Origin: Siphlonurus alternatus
Taxonomy: Eukaryota > Arthropoda > Insecta > Ephemeroptera > Siphlonuridae
NCBI GenBank assembly: GCA_949825025.1
Contig: OX463783.1
Span: forward strand, 16,031,628 to 16,095,627
Direction of reading: 5' to 3'
Length of the DNA stretch: 64,000 bases
Shown here: piece by piece, positions 59,200-64,000 of the stretch
Position numbering within the stretch: position 1 is the first letter of the stretch
How the letters are laid out: every line of letters starts with the position of its first letter
Program-made: the position numbers and the translations under genes
The notes under the pieces: model-generated
The model's input: only the letters and a program-made list of their open reading frames with translations
What the model was told of the DNA's origin: nothing
The model's database searches: none

Positions 59200-59520
59200 G
59201 TTTATATTGACAAAATTATTATATTGTCAATATTATCATAGCATACTCCTGTAAAATTTGTATCGTTTATATAGTTGCAAAGGCTTGAATAAGGAAGCTT
59301 TCATTATCTAACTAAATATTCATAAATTAATTTATAAATACTCAATATTTAATTACTTCCCAAAAATGGACAAAAATAAAATATATTACGTAAAAAAATG
59401 TATAGTATATAATATGCTAAGAACACCAAGAACACCATCAAAATAAATAATATTACAGTCACGTAGTACGAGCTAATTATTCTAGCGGTAGAAAACATAA
59501 ACTACTTTCAACAACAAACC
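59200..59520. other. AT-rich stretch, nothing recognised
   Basis: No gene or repeat. Confidence 0.35.
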
Positions 59521-59740
59521 CCGTTCATGACGTCACGAAAGAATGTCGCGAATCTTAGCTGCGGTCGCAAAGTTTTTGCTCCTCTCGAGTACAGAAGAAG
59601 ATTGCTGCTGCTCACGCTCGCTACCGCACGTTTGCTGAGAGGATATTTCGGGCGTCGGAGTAACACGCATTTAAAGCAGGGCAAGGTTACACTCGGTAAA
59701 AACGCTGAGATTTATTTACATTTCTGGTGTCATAATTAAA
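59521..59740 (+). promoter_or_regulatory. Candidate promoter or exon with CRE octamer
   Basis: TGACGTCA (59528-59535) opens a GC-richer stretch of about 200 bp (GGTCGCAAAG, CTGCTGCTCACGCTCGCTAC, TATTTCGGGCGTCGGAG). A 70-codon frame runs through it without any recognisable domain and with an Arg/Leu-rich composition. The base composition suggests unique functional DNA rather than repeat. A promoter/5' UTR or a small exon are both possible. Confidence 0.25.
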
Positions 59741-59828
59741 AAGATATCAGTTAATTTCCTTAAGATCTAAGGTGATTTATATTTTACTACAATTTGTATA
59801 AAGCTTATATGTATTGTAGTGTACAATT

Positions 59829-60015
59829 CTAGACAGCACGAACTTTACTCACATGCCTCAATTGTTAAAGCTGCAGCTCCAAAATATATTTGCAGATTTG
59901 CAATTTTGAGAGATGTAAGAGGAACGCCACATCAAAATAGTTTTGATTCACCACGCCTCCATAGACTGCGTGATATTACAGCAAAACAAAACAGGAGTAA
60001 AGTTTGTCGTATCTA
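59829..60015. mobile_element. TIR element (MITE), family G, copy 3
   Basis: Left CTAGACAGCACGAACTTTAC and right GTAAAGTTTGTCGTATCTAG are inverted versions of each other. About 187 bp. Interior has ATATATTTGCAGATTTGCAA. Non-coding. Confidence 0.72.
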
Positions 60016-60021
60016 GAGGTA

Positions 60022-60402
60022 GTAGAGGTGAAATTAACCCCTGCTTTGCTAATTGCTATGCAATTTATGAAGGCTTGATGAACCAGACTCTTTTATTATC
60101 ATGGCTAGACTGAGTGCTCTTCTTAACTCACTAAAAATTGTAAATATTTATACATTTATTTTTTTATTTCATCCAAGTTACAAAAATAAAAATAATATAC
60201 AGTACATTGTAAAAAGGATGTGGATATCAGCAAAGCACTATATAAGCACTATTTCACGTATGTGGCTGCTACTCTTAATAACTTAAAATTAAAAACACAG
60301 CAATAAGTTTATGTCATAATAACAATATGCATCATATTGTCTATTTAGAGCTGCAAGTGCATGAGACAGAGGTAAAGTAAGTAAAGTTCATGTTGTCCAG
60401 CA
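60022..60402. mobile_element. TIR element family G, copy 4, enlarged (uncertain)
   Basis: Starts TTAACCCCTGCTTTGCTAAT, includes GAGTGCTCTTCTTAACTCAC and AAAATTGTAAAT as in copy 2, and ends AAGTAAAGTTCATGTTGTCC. The middle holds additional AT-rich sequence. It directly adjoins copy 3. Confidence 0.5.
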
Positions 60403-61702
60403 TATAGGTGCAAAACTCGGCTCATGGCACTGTCGTTAAATTTTTTACCCATACATGATTTGAATGGAAAAGTTGTTCTTAAATTAATATAAAGATGCAG
60501 GTTTGCAATTTATGTAACAACAATAGTACCATGTTTAAGTCTTCGTAAAAAATTAAAAATAGAAAGTGTTAGTTACAATTTTAAAACTATAAAATGACTC
60601 AGATTCATAATATTTTAACAAGTTCTCAATTACAAATTCCAATATATTCTTGTTTGAAACTTTATAGTGCATGTTCGTTACATGTTACACAATTTCATAT
60701 CTTTTGATTTCTTTGACCCGTGATCTCGTAGTATCTTCATTTTATAAGTTGGTAAAAAAATATAAAAAAAAGTTATCCTAAAGCTCCTATATCGTTTTGA
60801 ACTTAACATTTCGCGATCTTATTATGTAATATTGAATGTGAAAAAAAAAAGCAAATATCAAAAACACAATTATGCATCAAAGATTAACGTGTTACTATAT
60901 TATTATATAGTATATTATACAGTACAATAAATTAAAATATGTGCTCATTTTTAAGAAATTGTCTGCATATAAATAACTATAACGTACTGTATGCGGTAAC
61001 ATTGGGTGAACTAATAAATATATATAAAAAAAAAAAATAAACTCGAGTTTACTCGATCGAGGTTCAAAGTTCAAAGGCAAAATATTAAAATAAAATATTT
61101 TGGTTGATTAATTTTCAACCTACCTACTTCATCACCCAAAATATACTCATGTTGTAAATTACAAAACTACTGTGTAGTAATGTTCAGTAAAATCATTTAA
61201 GTATTATCTATTAACTTTTGTTATGGTTAAACATTTTAAAGAAGATAATGATAGTAAAATTCATTAATAAATTAAATATTATCATGCTGTTAAAATATTA
61301 TAATTGATCAAATTTTAGCATATTTTTTATTTTATTTTACTTCATTTACATAAATAATAGAATTTCCCCATCATCAAAAATAGCTGACAGCTTACATGAT
61401 GTTTTTGCTCTTTGTTCATATTTTTAATTGAAAATTTTCCCATGCAGCTGCTCTCATCTCCCACTATGAAAGTTTCAAATTTGAAAATAAGATTTCTTAA
61501 ATTGCATGCTTAAATGAAGACTTTTGAATGCTACAAAATGCTATGACGTCATAGTCATGTAAATATTTAACATGCAAGAATAGGAAAAAGCATTACAATT
61601 TAAAATGACCTTCTAGCAACACACTTTCTTTTAGTGATATAATTTATACAGGATTAAAAAAAAAAATCAAAAGAAAAGATTGACGACACATCTGTTCTCA
61701 TA
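60403..61702. other. AT-rich stretch, nothing recognised
   Basis: A single TGACGTCA at 61544-61551. No supported exon. Confidence 0.35.
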
Positions 61703-61735
61703 TCTGCAATAAAAAACTTCAATCAGGTTGTCCAT
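61703..61735. mobile_element. Foldback family B, right-end remnant
   Basis: TATCTGCAATAAAAAACTTC then CAGGTTGTCCA matches the right terminus of the elements at 25829 and 41648. Only about 33 bp remain. Confidence 0.55.
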
Positions 61736-61748
61736 TGATAATGAATTA

Positions 61749-61797
61749 ATGATCACTTCCGGCTACTTCCGGTGAGAATATGAAATTAATTAAACTA
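61749..61797. mobile_element. TIR element family E, right-end remnant
   Basis: CACTTCCGGCTACTTCCGGT then AATTAATTAAAC matches the right end of the 53131 copy. It lies 13 bp from the family B remnant, so the two ends may have been joined by a deletion. Confidence 0.6.
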
Positions 61798-62488
61798 TTT
61801 TCACTCATCTATAGACGAATCTAGATTATAATAAATATCATAAATATATTTATAATGTCGCTCTATAAAGCAGACGAATTGTAAACGAATCTCGAGATAG
61901 CCTCGGTGCCATAACCTTCACCCACTTCACCTCCTCACACAAATACTGATAAGAAGAAAATTTCCCCTGAAAACCTTTCTAAATTTTATCTATTTTTAAG
62001 ATGCTTTATTTAGAGTGCGTACTTATAATTCTAATTATCGATTTACGTTATTTTGTGGAGCTGAAATAATCTTGCCAGATTTTTTTGTTCTTCTTATTGA
62101 TAGGAGCGAGAATAGAAAACATTTTTTTTTTATTATTAATTAAAAGAAATAATTCATTGAGTTTCAAGATTCTCAATACAATAACTTACAAAAGTAATTT
62201 AAGTAATTATGAAAAGAAATAAATTGTATTACTTAATATTTTTATTTAAAGATACTTCAATAATTTCTTATCTCTATTCTTATTATTGATTAAATATAAT
62301 ATCATGTTTTCTATCTTATAAATTCTACAACGTTGTAAGTACGAAACTTCTCCTATAAGATGTGATTGTTTTGGGGAAAAAAATATCTAAGTTCAACATT
62401 TTTCTTAGAAAATAATTAACCAAGAAATTTTTGCTAATATTGTACTGTTTCTATACCAGCAAAATGTCTTGAGACAAGAATTTAATAA
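61798..62488. other. AT-rich stretch, nothing recognised
   Basis: No gene or repeat. Confidence 0.35.
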
Positions 62489-62519
62489 TTGTACGACTGT
62501 AGCTTACATTTATCATTTT

Positions 62520-62600
62520 TTGTGTTACGTGATCGCTTGTTGTGTTGTAACCATAGCTACGATGTCATAAGTTTTCCTTGCCATCACGTGATGGGGAGAC
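62520..62600. promoter_or_regulatory. Candidate regulatory cluster: X-box-like site and E-box palindrome
   Basis: GTAACCATAGCTAC (62547-62560) matches 13 of 14 positions of an RFX X-box. The perfect 14-bp palindrome CCATCACGTGATGG (62581-62594) contains a CACGTG E-box. TTACGTGATCGC lies just upstream. Three palindrome-type sites within 80 bp in otherwise AT-rich DNA suggest a promoter. The ATG overlapping the palindrome opens a frame of 48 codons to 62734 without a recognised domain. Confidence 0.3.
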
Positions 62601-62734
62601 CTTTTAACAATGAACATGCGACAATAGGTGTAAAGATCGAGTGTAGTTCCCCAGTCGTTTCTATTTTTATTGTTTGTGATTTGTTTTTTATTGTCGGAGA
62701 AAAAGAGAGTTACAATTCGTGCTGTTCGTGTTAA

Positions 62735-63830
62735 TTTTTTTAAACATTGTTTATTATTATTATATCAGATATGGAACTTAATATTTTATGAAATAAATTA
62801 TGTAAAAAATTAAATATTTAATAAAATATCAATATAATACACATTTTTTTTTCATGCTATTTAATTTTTTCTATGTATACGCTCAGCCCAACGCTTAAGC
62901 TGTGATTCCATTTATGCATTCTGTGTTTTTTTCATATAATATATGTTATAATCATACGCTATTTTTTTAAATTTTTATCTAAATAATTGACTCAATAAAA
63001 TTGAATTTCCTTAAAATTTAAACAAATTTAAGTACGTACATACTGCATACTGATGCTAAAGCTTACTGTAGCCACATGTTTTGTAATATTCACTTTCTGG
63101 TTTAAATAAATTTTGTAGTTATACCATAATCTATTATTATTTGTCTCTATCCATAACTTTTTACTTGATAAGAAAAGCTTATAAGTACAGGCAATAAGGT
63201 AATGTTATGTCTTAATAATCAGTAGAGTACGTGCATGCAAGCTTTTTCCCCCTGACAACTCAATTACAATTTTCATAAGCATTAATCCATTTGCTAATTA
63301 GAAAAAAATAAGTAATGCAGTAGCCCAGCAAAGATACAGTGCATGCAATGCAGTATGATGTATCACAGAAAGCCAATGGATGGCTTTGCTTTATTTTGTT
63401 GCGAAAAAAAATCCAATTATATAAATACATAAATGTCAATTAAATAGGTACTGTGAAGAATTAAATAAATACTGAAAAACACAAGAGTTTGTATTTTTTT
63501 ATTATAGCTATTTCTCCTCATAATTAATACATTGATATATAAGACATTTATTTTATTACATTTAATAATAAGTCATATTTAATGATGCATTATTCTTTAT
63601 GGTATTTTGTCATTTAAAAATAGCTTTCTATTAAAAAATTTAAGATAACTATTTGTAATTTCTTATCAATATTAATAATTCAGAATATCAAACAGAAATA
63701 TTATGAGTTATTATAATGATATTGGTTATAATAGAAAAAAATAAAACAATACCGTAATAAAGGTGAATAAATACTTATCATTTAATTACATACCACAATA
63801 ACCATTAGCATTAATACACACATAGTGTTA
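62735..63830. other. AT-rich stretch, nothing recognised
   Basis: No gene or repeat. Confidence 0.35.
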
Positions 63831-63832
63831 TA

Positions 63833-63889
63833 AGGTCACCGTGACAATGACCTGTTGATGACGTCATCATTGTTGCATATATGACGTCA
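63833..63889. promoter_or_regulatory. Candidate regulatory cluster: nuclear-receptor half-sites and two CREs
   Basis: AGGTCACCGTGACA (63833-63846) is an inverted repeat of AGGTCA-type half-sites with a 3-bp spacer (9 of 10 half-site bases). TGACCT follows at 63848-63853. Full TGACGTCA octamers are at 63859-63866 and 63882-63889. The five elements lie within 57 bp. Confidence 0.35.
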
Positions 63890-64000
63890 CCAAGGTTGCA
63901 AACAATGAGTACATTGCACTTAATATAAGCATGCATCCTAGGAATTACCACAAACAGTATGCACAATTATTATGTCATCCGGTTTAATTTCTAAAGCTTT

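Overview
This is a gene-poor, AT-rich (by eye about 70% A+T or more) window of a eukaryotic nuclear genome, most likely an invertebrate animal. The evidence is the mix of 5S-rRNA-headed and tRNA-headed SINEs, a non-LTR retrotransposon with an animal-type reverse transcriptase, many short TIR/foldback DNA elements (MITEs), long dinucleotide and pentanucleotide microsatellites, and one intron-less Pol III tRNA-Ala(TGC) gene. Nothing is bacterial or viral: no operons, rRNA operon, CRISPR array or phage genes. The species cannot be fixed from the sequence.

Layout. 1-13 kb: two long-armed foldback elements of one family (967, 3438) and a third, rearranged copy (10658); two full-length hAT-type MITEs in opposite orientation, each with a perfect 8-bp target duplication (1778, 12450); a truncated 5S-SINE (4639); a PIF/Harbinger-like hairpin MITE (5052); and a candidate last exon with one transmembrane helix (9083). 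13-16 kb: a 5S-SINE, the 3' end of a LINE and its 510-bp (TTCTA)n tract. 16-29 kb: hairpin MITEs, another foldback (21782), a hAT-like MITE (24321), the sister foldback family (25829), a long (CT)n tract, a tRNA-headed SINE (28229) and the only full-length 5S-SINE with a clear target duplication (28662). 30-46 kb: more SINE copies, TIR elements, a hAT-like pair (39078, 44365), the tRNA-Ala gene (44799) and a 410-bp near-perfect hairpin between TTAA sites (45014). 47-64 kb: nested hairpins, a candidate promoter/first exon (53849-54069), a 5'-truncated LINE with an intact reverse transcriptase frame (55387-57398), and several dense regulatory-looking motifs (59528, 62547, 63833).

The only well-supported coding frame is the retrotransposon reverse transcriptase. 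The two SINE types share a central segment, and both presumably depend on LINE machinery. The LINE at 55.6 kb and the LINE 3' end at 14.3 kb both run from an AATAAA-like motif into (TTCTA)n, which suggests that LINE insertion seeds these microsatellites. The DNA elements here are all non-coding and would need transposases supplied from elsewhere. I found no convincing new multi-gene biological system. The most notable material is structural: mosaic SINEs, two foldback families sharing a core but not their ends, and an apparent excess of TGACGTCA octamers.
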